This document shows, piece by piece, positions 16,218 to 24,660 of a DNA stretch of 25,748 nt; positions within the stretch are counted from its first letter, which is position 1; the number at the start of each line of letters is the position of its first letter. Origin of the DNA: an uncultured Verrucomicrobiota bacterium (lineage in GTDB: Bacteria > Verrucomicrobiota > Verrucomicrobiae > Verrucomicrobiales > DEV007); contig CACJBM010000026.1 in assembly GCA_902591645.1 (NCBI GenBank), forward strand, positions 1 through 25,748. Reading direction: 5' to 3'. Both the position numbers and the translations under genes were made by a program. The notes beneath the pieces are model-generated. The model worked only from the letters and a program-made list of their open reading frames with translations, had not been told where the DNA came from and did no database searches.

Positions 16218-16250
16218 AAAAAACCGTCACATTATTGTGACGGTTTTTTT
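16218..16250 (+). terminator. Rho-independent terminator after tgt-yajC
   Basis: A perfect 14-bp stem (16218-16231 with 16236-16249; core aaaccgtcaca / tgtgacggttt) with a TTAT loop ends in a long T-run that resumes after one A. It lies 26 bp after the yajC stop. Confidence 0.92.
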
Positions 16251-16323
16251 ATTTTTTAAGACAATCAAAAATTAAATAATGCAAAAATAGTTCAAACATT
16301 GATAAAATGTTATGAGCAAACTA

Positions 16324-16364
16324 TTGATTTGAGATGGTAAAAAATAGTATCATCTAAAAAAGGA
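16324..16364 (+). promoter_or_regulatory. Candidate promoter and RBS for the 1634-aa LamG gene
   Basis: TTGATT at 16324-16329 and TAGTAT at 16345-16350 form a sigma-70-like pair with a short 15-bp spacer. AAGGA at 16360-16364 stands 10 nt before the ATG at 16375. The RBS is good; the promoter is only a candidate. Confidence 0.4.
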
Positions 16365-16374
16365 TTCCATTACT

Positions 16375-19300
16375 ATGAATATAATTAACCTAGTGCGTTC
16401 AACTTTTTTCCCGGGACTGATGATCTTGCTGATAGCGAATGCTAAATCTCAGGCCCCTGAACCCATTGCTTATTACGACTTCGAAGGTGACTCGGGAGAC
16501 GTGCTGATCGATAAGAGTGATCAAGGTAATGACGCGGAAAGGACAGCAGGACTGATCGTCCTTGGAATCAATGGGGGAGCACCAGCAGGATCAAGTCCGG
16601 CTACGGCTGCTGATTTTCAGGACGGACACTTAAATGTCCCGGGCATAGGATTGGGTAATATTATCAGTGGCTCGGGTAGCTACACATTCACTGCATGGCT
16701 CAAGCCCTCTGACCTCAACGGAAACAAGTTCCTCTTCGGTCAGACAAGCCAGGGCATCCATAACGGCATCCGTAATAACGGATTCCTTCATCAGGCTCAC
16801 TGGGGAGCGGACACGAACGGTGCCACAAACCTTGATAGCTACTTGGCAACAGATGCGGACGGCTGGATTCATGCGGCATGGACCTATGACGGAGGATCTG
16901 ACATCGGCAAAATCTACCTTGACGGTAGAGTTGACTGGGAAGGCAACAAACGTGAACCTAATGGAAGCGGAAACCTGATCATTGGTGGAAGTAATGGTGG
17001 CGGTGATGGGTATCGTGGACTCATTGATGAGATTGCGATCTGGGACGAAGCCTTATCCACAGAAGACATTTTTACACTGGCTCAAGGAGGAGCGAGTCCA
17101 CTCGGCGTTGAAGGAACTGATGATGATGATGACGGGTTACCTGACTGGTGGGAAGATGCGAACGATGTCGATGATCCGGGAGCTGACCCTGACCAGGACG
17201 GACTCACTAACGAAGATGAATTTGAAGCAAAGACGGATCCACAAAACGCGGACACGGACGGTGATGGTTTTAATGACGGAACTGAACTTGATAAAGGATC
17301 AGATCCGACAAATCCTAACAGCGTTGCTGGGCTACCTGTCCCTATCGCCTACTATACCTTCGAGAGCAAGTCAGCCACAGCAAGTGACCAAAGTTTCAAT
17401 GATAACATAGCCACAGCGACTGGATTTGTAGATTTCGTTGATGAGGGCGCACCTACTGGACCTTCTCCGGGAGCCGCAGCTCAACTCGTTGGGGGGCACT
17501 TCCGCGTTCCTAGCATCGATCTAAACTCGCAGATTCGTGACTCTGCTGATGGTAGCTACACCATGAGCGCATGGATTAAACCTTCAGCATTGGACGGCGA
17601 GCGTTTCCTCTTCGGACAAACTAGTCAGGGCATACACCATGGCATACGCAACAATGGATTCCTGCACAGTGCGCACTGGGGCGCTGACTGGAACAGTGAC
17701 ACCAATCTCGGTGACTATGACCCTCCTGAAAATCAGAACGGCTGGATTCATGCCGCTTGGGTCTACGATGGAGCAACTGACACAGCCATGATCTACCTCG
17801 ATGGCGTCCTAGATGGAACAACATCACAGCGCCCACCGAACGGTGGCGGCCACCTCATCATTGGTGCCCGCAACAACGGTGAATCACAGTACCTCGGACT
17901 CCTTGATGAAGTTGCAATCTGGGACAAGATCGTTTCTGAAGGAGAAATACTAAAGCTTGCAGAGGGAGGCAGTCCCATCGCTTCACTCGCCGATGCGGAT
18001 CAGGACGGATACATTGATGCTTGGGAGAAAAAGTATGCCGGAAACTTGACTGATCTTGATGGAAAGAATGAAGAAGCAGACTTTGATAAGGACGGACTCA
18101 CTGATGCTGAAGAATACAAATTGAGGATAAGTGATCCGACCAAATCAGATTCTGATGATGATGGTTTAGATGATTTTACTGAAATTGATGACGGAACAGA
18201 TCCATCGAATGCAGATACAGACAACGATGGTTTAAATGATGGAGCCGAAATTACGGCAAAAACGGATCCGACGGAACCGGACACGGACGGTGATGGTTAC
18301 CTGGACGGAATCGAAGTCAGCACTGGAAGTGATCCACTAGATGACAATAGTACCCCTTCTTCTCTGATGGCTTATTACGACTTTGAAGGGGACCGAGAAA
18401 ACATAGTCATCGATAAAGGATCCTGGGGTAATGATGCAGAAGTGACCCGCCCTAACCAAACTACTCTAGGAATTGAAGGAGGAGCACCGGAAGGAGCAAG
18501 TCCAGCCACATCGGCCCAATTCAATGATGGGCTTATTAATGTGCCGGGCATTAATTTATCAAAAATCATCAGCGGCGAAGGCAGTTACACTTTCAGCGCA
18601 TGGCTCAAACCTAGTAACCTCAGTGGAGACAAGTTCATCTTCGGTCAGTCCGTCCAGGGAATCCATAACGGCATCCGTAATAATGGTTTCCTGCACCAGG
18701 CTCACTGGGGCGCTGACACGAACGGTGCCACAAACTTAAATGATTATTTAGCTGCTGATTTGGACGGATGGATCCATGCTGCTTGGACCTATGACGGGGA
18801 AACCGACACGGGTAAAATATATTTAGATGGCGAACTTGACTGGGAAGGCAACAAACGTGCACCTAATGGTAGCGGAAATCTGATCATTGGTGGACGCAAC
18901 GGTGGGGGGAACGGTTATCAGGGACTCATTGATGAAATCGCAATCTGGGAAGATGTCCAGAGTGAAGAATTCATCCAATCATTGGCCAATGGAGCTAATC
19001 CGAACTCAAGGGAGGATGTAGATGCTGACGAGGACGGATTACCGGACTGGTGGGAAGACAGGTACGGTGTAGATGACCCTGATTCTGATCCCGATCAGGA
19101 TGGGCTAACTAATATTGATGAATTTGAGGAAGGGACGGACCCTGAAGAAGCAGACACGGACGATGATGGACTCAATGATGGAAAAGAAATTTCTTTAGGC
19201 ACATCCCCCTTCCTTAAAGACACTGACGGGGACGGGCTCGAGGATGGCCAAGAAAACGAAATCGGAACCAATCCAACAGAAAAAGATACGGACGGCGACA

Positions 19301-21279
19301 GTTATTCAGATCAAGCAGAAATATTGGCAAAGACAGACCCTCTAGATGAAAACAGCTTTCCAGATCCACTCATGCCCATACTTTTTTACGATTTCGAAGG
19401 CGATAATGGCAATGCAGTGACAGATAAGAGCGGCTCAGGTAATGACGCAGAAGTGACCCGGCCCGGCCAAACGAAGTTAGGAGTTCCTGGAGGAGCACCG
19501 AGCGGATCCTCTCCAGAAACTGGAGCAGAAATGAATAATGGTTTACTGAACGTTCCAGGAATCAACTTAAGTAACATTATTAACGATAATGGTAGTTACA
19601 CTTACACTGCATGGTTGAAACCGACCGAACTTGGAGGTGACAAGTTCCTCTTTGGCCAGACGTCCCAGGGAATTCACAATGGCATCCGTAACGGAGGATT
19701 CCTGCATCAGGCTCACTGGGGAGCAGATACCAACGGTGCCACGAACCTGAATGATTATCTGGACAATGACCTGGACGGCTGGATCCACGCGGCCTGGACG
19801 TATGATGGAGAAACAGATACTGGGCAGATTTATTTGGACGGTACCCTTGACTGGGAAGGCGCCAAGCGTGCACCAAACGGTAGCGGAAACCTGCTCATTG
19901 GTGGACGAAATGGCGGTGAAAATGGATATGTTGGACTCATTGATGACGTTGCAGTCTGGAATGTTGTTCTGAATGAAGCCGTTATTGCCAGCCTAGCTGA
20001 GGGAGCGAGCCCCTTCCCTGCGAACAATACTGATGATGATAATGACGGTTTGCCGGATTTTTGGGAAGAAAAGAACGGGGTCGACGATCCTGAGGCAGAT
20101 CCTGATCAGGACGGCCTCACAAACGCGGACGAATATGAAAATAAAACGGACCCAAACAAAGCCGACTCCGATGAAGATGGATTGGATGACGGTACCGAGG
20201 TCGCCGGAAAATCTTCCCCTATAAATCCGGACACAGATAATGACGGACTCAGTGACAGTGAGGAAAAAGCCGCTGGCACTGATCCGACCAAGGATGATAC
20301 GGACGAGGACGGTTACTCGGATATAAAAGAGATAGAAGTCGGCAGTAATCCCCTAGATGCGAATAGCGTACCTCCAGCACCGCCCATCGATGAGCCTCTT
20401 TTCTTTTATGATTTCGAAGGTGATGAGGGTGATCTTGTGACTGACAAGGGACAGCGAGGAAACAATGCAGACGTGACCCGAGCAGCTCAGACTCAGTTGG
20501 GGATTATAGGAGGAGCCCCAGAAGGATCTAGCCCGGGAACTGCAATAGAATTCAGTGATGGACTTCTCAATGTTCCTGGCGTTGATATGGCTGAAATTAT
20601 TAGCGGAGAAGGAAGTTATACTATGAGTGCATGGTTAAAACCCAGTAACCTCGGTGGGAACAAGTTCCTATTTGGTCAGACAAATCAGGGAATCCATAAC
20701 GGCATTCGTAACGGAGGATTCCTTCATCAGGCCCATTGGGGAGCGGACACAAATGGCTCTACAAATCTCAATGGATATCTTGAGGCCGACGAAGATGGCT
20801 GGATTCATGCCGCCTGGACCTATGATGCTGAAACAGACATTGGTAAGATTTACCTAGATGGTAGCCTTGATTGGGAAGGCAATAAACGTGCTCCGAACGG
20901 CAGTGGCAATTTAATCATTGGTGGACGCAGTGGCGGAGGAGAAGGTTATTATGGATTAGCCGACGACATCGCCATGTGGGACATGGTACTTGAACCGGAA
21001 GCAATTAAAGAACTCGCACTAGGATCCAGTCCGATCGGAGCGAATTTACCATTTCAAATCAAATCCATCACCTACGACCTGCAATCCGGTGAGATAGAGC
21101 TGACATGGGATTCCAAACCGGGAAGAACCTATTTACTCTTGTACAATACATCACTTGAGAACTGGGACGCAGACATCGATGACAGTATCGAGTCGGGCGG
21201 AGAATCGACAACTTTTCGTTTTGAAAATCCGGAAGGACCAGAAGCCAAGGCACTGTTCTTTAAAGTGATAGAAAACTAA
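16375..21279 (+). CDS. Giant secreted protein: five LamG domains with TSP3-like calcium-binding linkers
   Basis: This 1634-aa protein has a Sec signal peptide (about 1-25, FFPGLMILLIANAKSQA). Five LamG/concanavalin-A-like units start at residues 30, 323, 664, 1001 and 1341, each opening with a Y-D-F-E-G-like motif (YTFES in the second) and containing FLFGQTSQGIHNGIRN-type and DGWIHAAWTYDG-type cores. Four linkers between them carry DxDxDGxxD calcium-binding units of the bacterial thrombospondin type 3 kind: 3 in the first linker and 5 in each of the others. No such linker follows unit five; instead residues about 1560-1634 form a beta-rich module (GEIELTWDSKPGRTYLLLY). Calcium should stiffen the linkers into a rod that displays five lectin-like heads. 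A glycan-binding surface or extracellular adhesin is the likely role. The gene is monocistronic, after a terminator, with RBS AAGGA. Confidence 0.88.
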   Translation: MNIINLVRSTFFPGLMILLIANAKSQAPEPIAYYDFEGDSGDVLIDKSDQGNDAERTAGLIVLGINGGAPAGSSPATAADFQDGHLNVPGIGLGNIISGSGSYTFTAWLKPSDLNGNKFLFGQTSQGIHNGIRNNGFLHQAHWGADTNGATNLDSYLATDADGWIHAAWTYDGGSDIGKIYLDGRVDWEGNKREPNGSGNLIIGGSNGGGDGYRGLIDEIAIWDEALSTEDIFTLAQGGASPLGVEGTDDDDDGLPDWWEDANDVDDPGADPDQDGLTNEDEFEAKTDPQNADTDGDGFNDGTELDKGSDPTNPNSVAGLPVPIAYYTFESKSATASDQSFNDNIATATGFVDFVDEGAPTGPSPGAAAQLVGGHFRVPSIDLNSQIRDSADGSYTMSAWIKPSALDGERFLFGQTSQGIHHGIRNNGFLHSAHWGADWNSDTNLGDYDPPENQNGWIHAAWVYDGATDTAMIYLDGVLDGTTSQRPPNGGGHLIIGARNNGESQYLGLLDEVAIWDKIVSEGEILKLAEGGSPIASLADADQDGYIDAWEKKYAGNLTDLDGKNEEADFDKDGLTDAEEYKLRISDPTKSDSDDDGLDDFTEIDDGTDPSNADTDNDGLNDGAEITAKTDPTEPDTDGDGYLDGIEVSTGSDPLDDNSTPSSLMAYYDFEGDRENIVIDKGSWGNDAEVTRPNQTTLGIEGGAPEGASPATSAQFNDGLINVPGINLSKIISGEGSYTFSAWLKPSNLSGDKFIFGQSVQGIHNGIRNNGFLHQAHWGADTNGATNLNDYLAADLDGWIHAAWTYDGETDTGKIYLDGELDWEGNKRAPNGSGNLIIGGRNGGGNGYQGLIDEIAIWEDVQSEEFIQSLANGANPNSREDVDADEDGLPDWWEDRYGVDDPDSDPDQDGLTNIDEFEEGTDPEEADTDDDGLNDGKEISLGTSPFLKDTDGDGLEDGQENEIGTNPTEKDTDGDSYSDQAEILAKTDPLDENSFPDPLMPILFYDFEGDNGNAVTDKSGSGNDAEVTRPGQTKLGVPGGAPSGSSPETGAEMNNGLLNVPGINLSNIINDNGSYTYTAWLKPTELGGDKFLFGQTSQGIHNGIRNGGFLHQAHWGADTNGATNLNDYLDNDLDGWIHAAWTYDGETDTGQIYLDGTLDWEGAKRAPNGSGNLLIGGRNGGENGYVGLIDDVAVWNVVLNEAVIASLAEGASPFPANNTDDDNDGLPDFWEEKNGVDDPEADPDQDGLTNADEYENKTDPNKADSDEDGLDDGTEVAGKSSPINPDTDNDGLSDSEEKAAGTDPTKDDTDEDGYSDIKEIEVGSNPLDANSVPPAPPIDEPLFFYDFEGDEGDLVTDKGQRGNNADVTRAAQTQLGIIGGAPEGSSPGTAIEFSDGLLNVPGVDMAEIISGEGSYTMSAWLKPSNLGGNKFLFGQTNQGIHNGIRNGGFLHQAHWGADTNGSTNLNGYLEADEDGWIHAAWTYDAETDIGKIYLDGSLDWEGNKRAPNGSGNLIIGGRSGGGEGYYGLADDIAMWDMVLEPEAIKELALGSSPIGANLPFQIKSITYDLQSGEIELTWDSKPGRTYLLLYNTSLENWDADIDDSIESGGESTTFRFENPEGPEAKALFFKVIEN
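16462..21045 (+). repeat. Five tandem LamG repeat units, period about 1.02 kb
   Basis: Units begin at 16462, 17341, 18364, 19375 and 20395, giving periods of 879, 1023, 1011 and 1020 bp. Units 1, 3, 4 and 5 are closely alike at DNA level (for example ggcatccataacggcatccg-type runs recur); unit 2 is clearly diverged. The first period is exactly 144 bp shorter than the second, which fits the first linker having two fewer TSP3-like units of about 24 residues. Confidence 0.85.
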
Positions 21280-21307
21280 AATAATTCACTTCTTCTGTCC
21301 CTCATTG

Positions 21308-22063
21308 CTAACGCTCATGTGAGTAAAGCCATTTATAAAATTTGGGATTACTGTAGGTCCGAGTCCATGAGTCATGACCAACACCGTTGTACGATGTGAA
21401 TTTGATACTCTCATTGCCGGCCTTTTTTAACGCCTCAACTAAAACCTCACTTTCCTTTTGTGGCACGACCCTATCATTTGATCCATGAAAGGCCCAGATC
21501 GGCATATCTTTCGCTTTGATCAGATCATTAATATCAAATGGCTTAGCCCCTTTCGTTTTAAGCACATTTTTCAATCGCTCAATACCACCTCCTCCACAGA
21601 TTGGAGCCGCCGCTGCAAAAAAATCAGGGTTCTTTGAAATTAAGTCCCAGGATCCGTAACCTCCCATACTTAAACCAGACACATAAATTCTCTGTTCATT
21701 TATTTTCTTCCCATGTGAACCTAATACCTCTTTGACCAGAGCCATGAGAGTCTTTGAAACCCACCAACTATCACGTGGACATTGTGGAGAAACGACAACA
21801 GAATTTTTTAATTCCGGAAACTTATCAATCAATTTGGGTGGCCCATGAACTTTAACTTTTTCTAGGTTTTTGCCCCTCTCACCGGCCCCATGCAGAAAAA
21901 GAAGCATCGGCCACCCATCATCAGGAGCAGCTCCATCAGGAACATGAATTAAATAAGAAAGTTTTTGCCCGCTGACCTGCTCTTTCATCTTCTGAGCAGT
22001 TTGATCAGCAAAAATAGACGAACCACTTAAAATAATGAAAAATAATGAAAGTTCTTTTATCAT
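21308..22063 (-). CDS. Exported alpha/beta hydrolase (COG4099 / PHB-depolymerase-like esterase)
   Basis: I chose the ATG at 22063 because it gives a normal signal peptide (MIKELSLFFIILSGSSIFA); an upstream frame from 22111 adds an unlikely hydrophobic stretch. The 251-aa protein shows LLFLHGAGERG at 54-64, nucleophile S132 in GLSMGGYGSWD, D197 in HGSNDRVVP and H230 in GVGHDSW, the set found in COG4099 predicted peptidases and related feruloyl or acetyl esterases. It probably works in the periplasm or outside the cell on acylated glycans. It is convergent with the LamG gene (28 bp apart, no terminator seen) and divergent from msrA. The substrate is unknown. Confidence 0.85.
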   Translation of the reverse strand: MIKELSLFFIILSGSSIFADQTAQKMKEQVSGQKLSYLIHVPDGAAPDDGWPMLLFLHGAGERGKNLEKVKVHGPPKLIDKFPELKNSVVVSPQCPRDSWWVSKTLMALVKEVLGSHGKKINEQRIYVSGLSMGGYGSWDLISKNPDFFAAAAPICGGGGIERLKNVLKTKGAKPFDINDLIKAKDMPIWAFHGSNDRVVPQKESEVLVEALKKAGNESIKFTSYNGVGHDSWTRTYSNPKFYKWLYSHER

Positions 22064-22127
22064 AATTATAAACTTAAAAATTATAAAGATTCTTGCAAGA
22101 AAGAAGCACAATCAAAGCTCTGATGCA

Positions 22128-22158
22128 TTGACTTAACCTCCCGTCACTGGGATATTAT
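22128..22158 (+). promoter_or_regulatory. Candidate sigma-70 promoter of msrA
   Basis: TTGACT (22128-22133) matches the -35 consensus in five of six positions. TATTAT at 22153-22158 lies 19 bp downstream, and GATATT at 22151-22156 gives a 17-bp spacer. The start codon follows at 22173, leaving a very short leader. Confidence 0.45.
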
Positions 22159-22172
22159 ATAAAATAAAATCC

Positions 22173-22838
22173 ATGATCCGAAATTTAACTAAATTAATCG
22201 CTGCCGTACTCGTGACAGCAACTTTTGCTTTCGCTGGTCAGGCCATCCTCGGAGGAAAAAGAGTGAAACCAGTAGACAAAGTTACCCAAAAGGAAATATC
22301 AAAAGAAGAACAAGCAAAGCTGGAGACCATTGACCTTGGAGCAGGCTGTTTCTGGTGCATTGAAGCTGTCCTCGAAAGGGTCAAGGGAGTAATGACCGTA
22401 GAATCCGGTTATATGGGAGGACAAACAAAAAATCCCACCTATAAAGAAATATGCACAGGCACTACAGGGCATGCAGAAATAGTGAGAGTGAAATTCAACT
22501 CCAAAGAATTACCCTTTGATAAATTACTCGAAGTTTTTTGGGAATTACATGACCCGACTACCCTAAACAGACAAGGTGCAGATGAAGGAACCCAATACCG
22601 GTCAGCCATATTCTATCATACCGAAGAACAAAAAAAAGCAGCAGAAAATTCCAGAGCCAAAAAAAATAAGTCAGGAAAATTTGATAGCCCAATAGTAACA
22701 GAAATCACAAAGGCCAGTAAGTACTATCCGGCAGAGGATTACCATCAGGACTTCTTTGATAATAATAAAACTTACGGCTACTGCAGAGCTGTCATTTGGC
22801 CAAAACTTGCAAAGTTGGGTATGCTAAAAGAAGAATAG
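22173..22838 (+). CDS. msrA: Exported peptide-methionine (S)-S-oxide reductase
   Basis: MsrA reduces methionine-S-sulfoxide in damaged proteins. The frame of 221 aa has a signal-peptide-like N-terminus (IAAVLVTATFAFAGQA) followed by a 30-residue polar linker, so this copy should act outside the cytoplasm. The catalytic motif GAGCFWCIEA puts the nucleophile at C59. Also present are SGYMGG, TGTTGHAEIVRVKF, ELHDPTT and the closing YYPAEDYHQDFF and YGYCRAVIWPKL. Extra Cys residues (C62 and the late YGYC) may resolve the sulfenic acid. It is not fused to MsrB and no msrB is adjacent. It is divergent from the COG4099-like hydrolase. A periplasmic Msr fits a cell with exported oxidant chemistry, but that link is speculation. 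Confidence 0.95.
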   Translation: MIRNLTKLIAAVLVTATFAFAGQAILGGKRVKPVDKVTQKEISKEEQAKLETIDLGAGCFWCIEAVLERVKGVMTVESGYMGGQTKNPTYKEICTGTTGHAEIVRVKFNSKELPFDKLLEVFWELHDPTTLNRQGADEGTQYRSAIFYHTEEQKKAAENSRAKKNKSGKFDSPIVTEITKASKYYPAEDYHQDFFDNNKTYGYCRAVIWPKLAKLGMLKEE

Positions 22839-22943
22839 AAATTTCTTTCAATACTCAACAATTCTATTTCCTACAGTTCACCAAACCAGAAAATGGCGTT
22901 GGTCTAATACGCAATGGATCAATAAATCATAAAAAAATATTTC

Positions 22944-24641
22944 ATGAATACTATCCTCACTTCAATCTTACTTAGCATTAGCATGACTGTAGCCATATGT
23001 GCTGCAGAACGGCCTAACATCATTGTTATCATGTCTGATGATATGGGCATATCAGATATTGGCTGTTACGGAAGCGAAATTGATACTCCAAGGCTTAACA
23101 AACTTGCTGAAAATGGATTACGCTTCACTCAATTCTACAACACTGCCCGCTGCTGTCCCACTAGGGCATCATTACTGAGCGGCCTGTACCCTCATCAGGC
23201 AGGCATTGGCTGGATGATGGTTGACCGTGGTCACGATGGTTACAGAGGCGAATTGAACCGCAAATGTCTGACAATCGCGGAAGCTCTTAAAACGTCAGGA
23301 TATGGGACATATATGGCCGGAAAATGGCATATCACTAAGCACATCTCTCCTGATGGACCAAAAAATAACTGGCCAATGCAAAGAGGATTTGACCGTTTCT
23401 ACGGGACAATTCATGGAGCAGGATCACTTTGGGATCCAAACACATTAACCAGAGGCAACACCCAAATCACTCCGGAAAATGATCCCGAATATAATCCAAA
23501 GGATCCATGGTTTTACACGGATGCTATTGTCGATCAAACAACCCGCTACATTAAGGAGCATGTGGAATCAAAACCAAATGATCCTTTCTTTTGTTATGTT
23601 TCTTTCACTGCAGCGCACTGGCCAATGCATGCTCGTGAGAAAACCATTGCTAAGTACAAAGGAAAATACGATGCGGGTTATAAAGTCATCCGTGAAAAAA
23701 GGTTCCAAAAAATGAAGGAACTAGGAATCATTAAGAAAAACACCAAACTATCTCCTCCTCCTTGGGAATGGGGCAGAGTCAAAGAGCAGGAATGGGAAAT
23801 ACGCTGCATGGAAGTCTACGCTGCAATGGTAGATGAAATGGATCAGGGAATTGGTAAAATTGTTGATACTCTCAAGAGTACCGGAAAAATTGATAATACG
23901 CTGATCTTGTACTTAGAAGATAATGGCGGATGCGCTGAAGCGTTTGGAAGAGGGAAAAATAAATCAACTGGCCCCCGGCCGGAAAAACCAAGTTTTCCTC
24001 CGATGAAAAAAGATCAGTTACAACCAAGAATGCAACCTATTCAGACCCGAGACGGTTACCCGGTCCGCACTGGCCCAGGCGTCATGCCCGGCCCTGCAGA
24101 CACATACATAGGATATGGTCTGGGATGGGCCAATGTCTCAAATACCCCGTTCAGAGAATATAAGCACTGGGTTCATGAGGGAGGAATAAGCACCCCATTA
24201 ATTGCCCACTGGCCAGAGGGTATTAAGCGCAAAGGCAAAATTGACCATCAACCAGGGCATCTCATTGATATAATGGCGACTTGCGTAGAATTGGGAAAAG
24301 TTAATTATCCAAAAGAAAGAAATGGGGGGAAAATAAAACCTTTGGAAGGAAAAAGTCTAAACACTGCTTTCAAGGGAAATAAGATTCAGCGAGATGCCCT
24401 TTATTGGGAACACGAAGGCAATCGAGCTATACGGAAAGGAGATTGGAAGCTCGTGTCTAAGGAAAACAGACCCTGGGAACTCTATGACATAGCAAAAGAT
24501 AGGACAGAGCTTAACGACCTTTCAAAAGAGAAAACGGAAATTGTTAAAGAACTATCAAAGGCCTATCAAGAATATGCTGATAGAGCCAACGTTTCACCAG
24601 TCGGAACATGGAGAGGTAAGCCAAGGGTAAAAAAAAACTAA
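22944..24641 (+). CDS. Exported Cys-type arylsulfatase (S1 family)
   Basis: This 565-aa sulfatase hydrolyses sulfate esters, probably on sulfated polysaccharide. The signal peptide is MNTILTSILLSISMTVAICA. The metal-site start is PNIIVIMSDDMG, and the active-site motif is C70-C-P-T-R74 in ARCCPTRASLLSG, where C70 would be converted to formylglycine by a maturation enzyme encoded elsewhere. YMAGKWH and LYLEDNGG are the further sulfatase metal and substrate motifs. The C-terminal segment AIRKGDWKLV and PWELYDIAKDRTELNDL is typical of the family. The frame closes in an A9 tract and TAA at 24639-24641. Relatives often continue into a concanavalin-A-like domain, and exactly such a domain follows here in the -1 frame with no start codon. 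The gene may therefore be the 5' part of a longer split or recoded gene. No Shine-Dalgarno is visible. Confidence 0.93.
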   Translation: MNTILTSILLSISMTVAICAAERPNIIVIMSDDMGISDIGCYGSEIDTPRLNKLAENGLRFTQFYNTARCCPTRASLLSGLYPHQAGIGWMMVDRGHDGYRGELNRKCLTIAEALKTSGYGTYMAGKWHITKHISPDGPKNNWPMQRGFDRFYGTIHGAGSLWDPNTLTRGNTQITPENDPEYNPKDPWFYTDAIVDQTTRYIKEHVESKPNDPFFCYVSFTAAHWPMHAREKTIAKYKGKYDAGYKVIREKRFQKMKELGIIKKNTKLSPPPWEWGRVKEQEWEIRCMEVYAAMVDEMDQGIGKIVDTLKSTGKIDNTLILYLEDNGGCAEAFGRGKNKSTGPRPEKPSFPPMKKDQLQPRMQPIQTRDGYPVRTGPGVMPGPADTYIGYGLGWANVSNTPFREYKHWVHEGGISTPLIAHWPEGIKRKGKIDHQPGHLIDIMATCVELGKVNYPKERNGGKIKPLEGKSLNTAFKGNKIQRDALYWEHEGNRAIRKGDWKLVSKENRPWELYDIAKDRTELNDLSKEKTEIVKELSKAYQEYADRANVSPVGTWRGKPRVKKN

Positions 24642-24660
24642 ATGATCAGGAATCATTTAG
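24629..24660 (+). promoter_or_regulatory. Putative frameshift/slippage site: A9 tract, stop codon and stem-loop
   Basis: The A9 run (24629-24637) contains the heptamer A-AAA-AAC in the sulfatase frame (24632-24638), immediately followed by TAA. A perfect 9-bp stem, CTAAATGAT (24638-24646) with ATCATTTAG (24652-24660), with a CAGGA loop, begins at the end of the heptamer. A -1 slip, or one extra A from polymerase slippage, leads straight into the lectin/SGNH frame. The stem abuts the heptamer without the usual 5-9 nt spacer of ribosomal frameshift sites, and the stem is AT-rich. Confidence 0.5.

Noticed and set aside
16630..20291. Several antisense and alternate-frame ORFs of 60-142 aa within the LamG repeat gene
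   Set aside because: They recur with the repeats and mirror their low-complexity linkers; they are out-of-frame shadows of one strong coding frame.
24638..24660. The stem-loop as a rho-independent terminator of the sulfatase gene
   Set aside because: The stem is AT-rich and no T-run follows; the next bases are already coding for the downstream domain.
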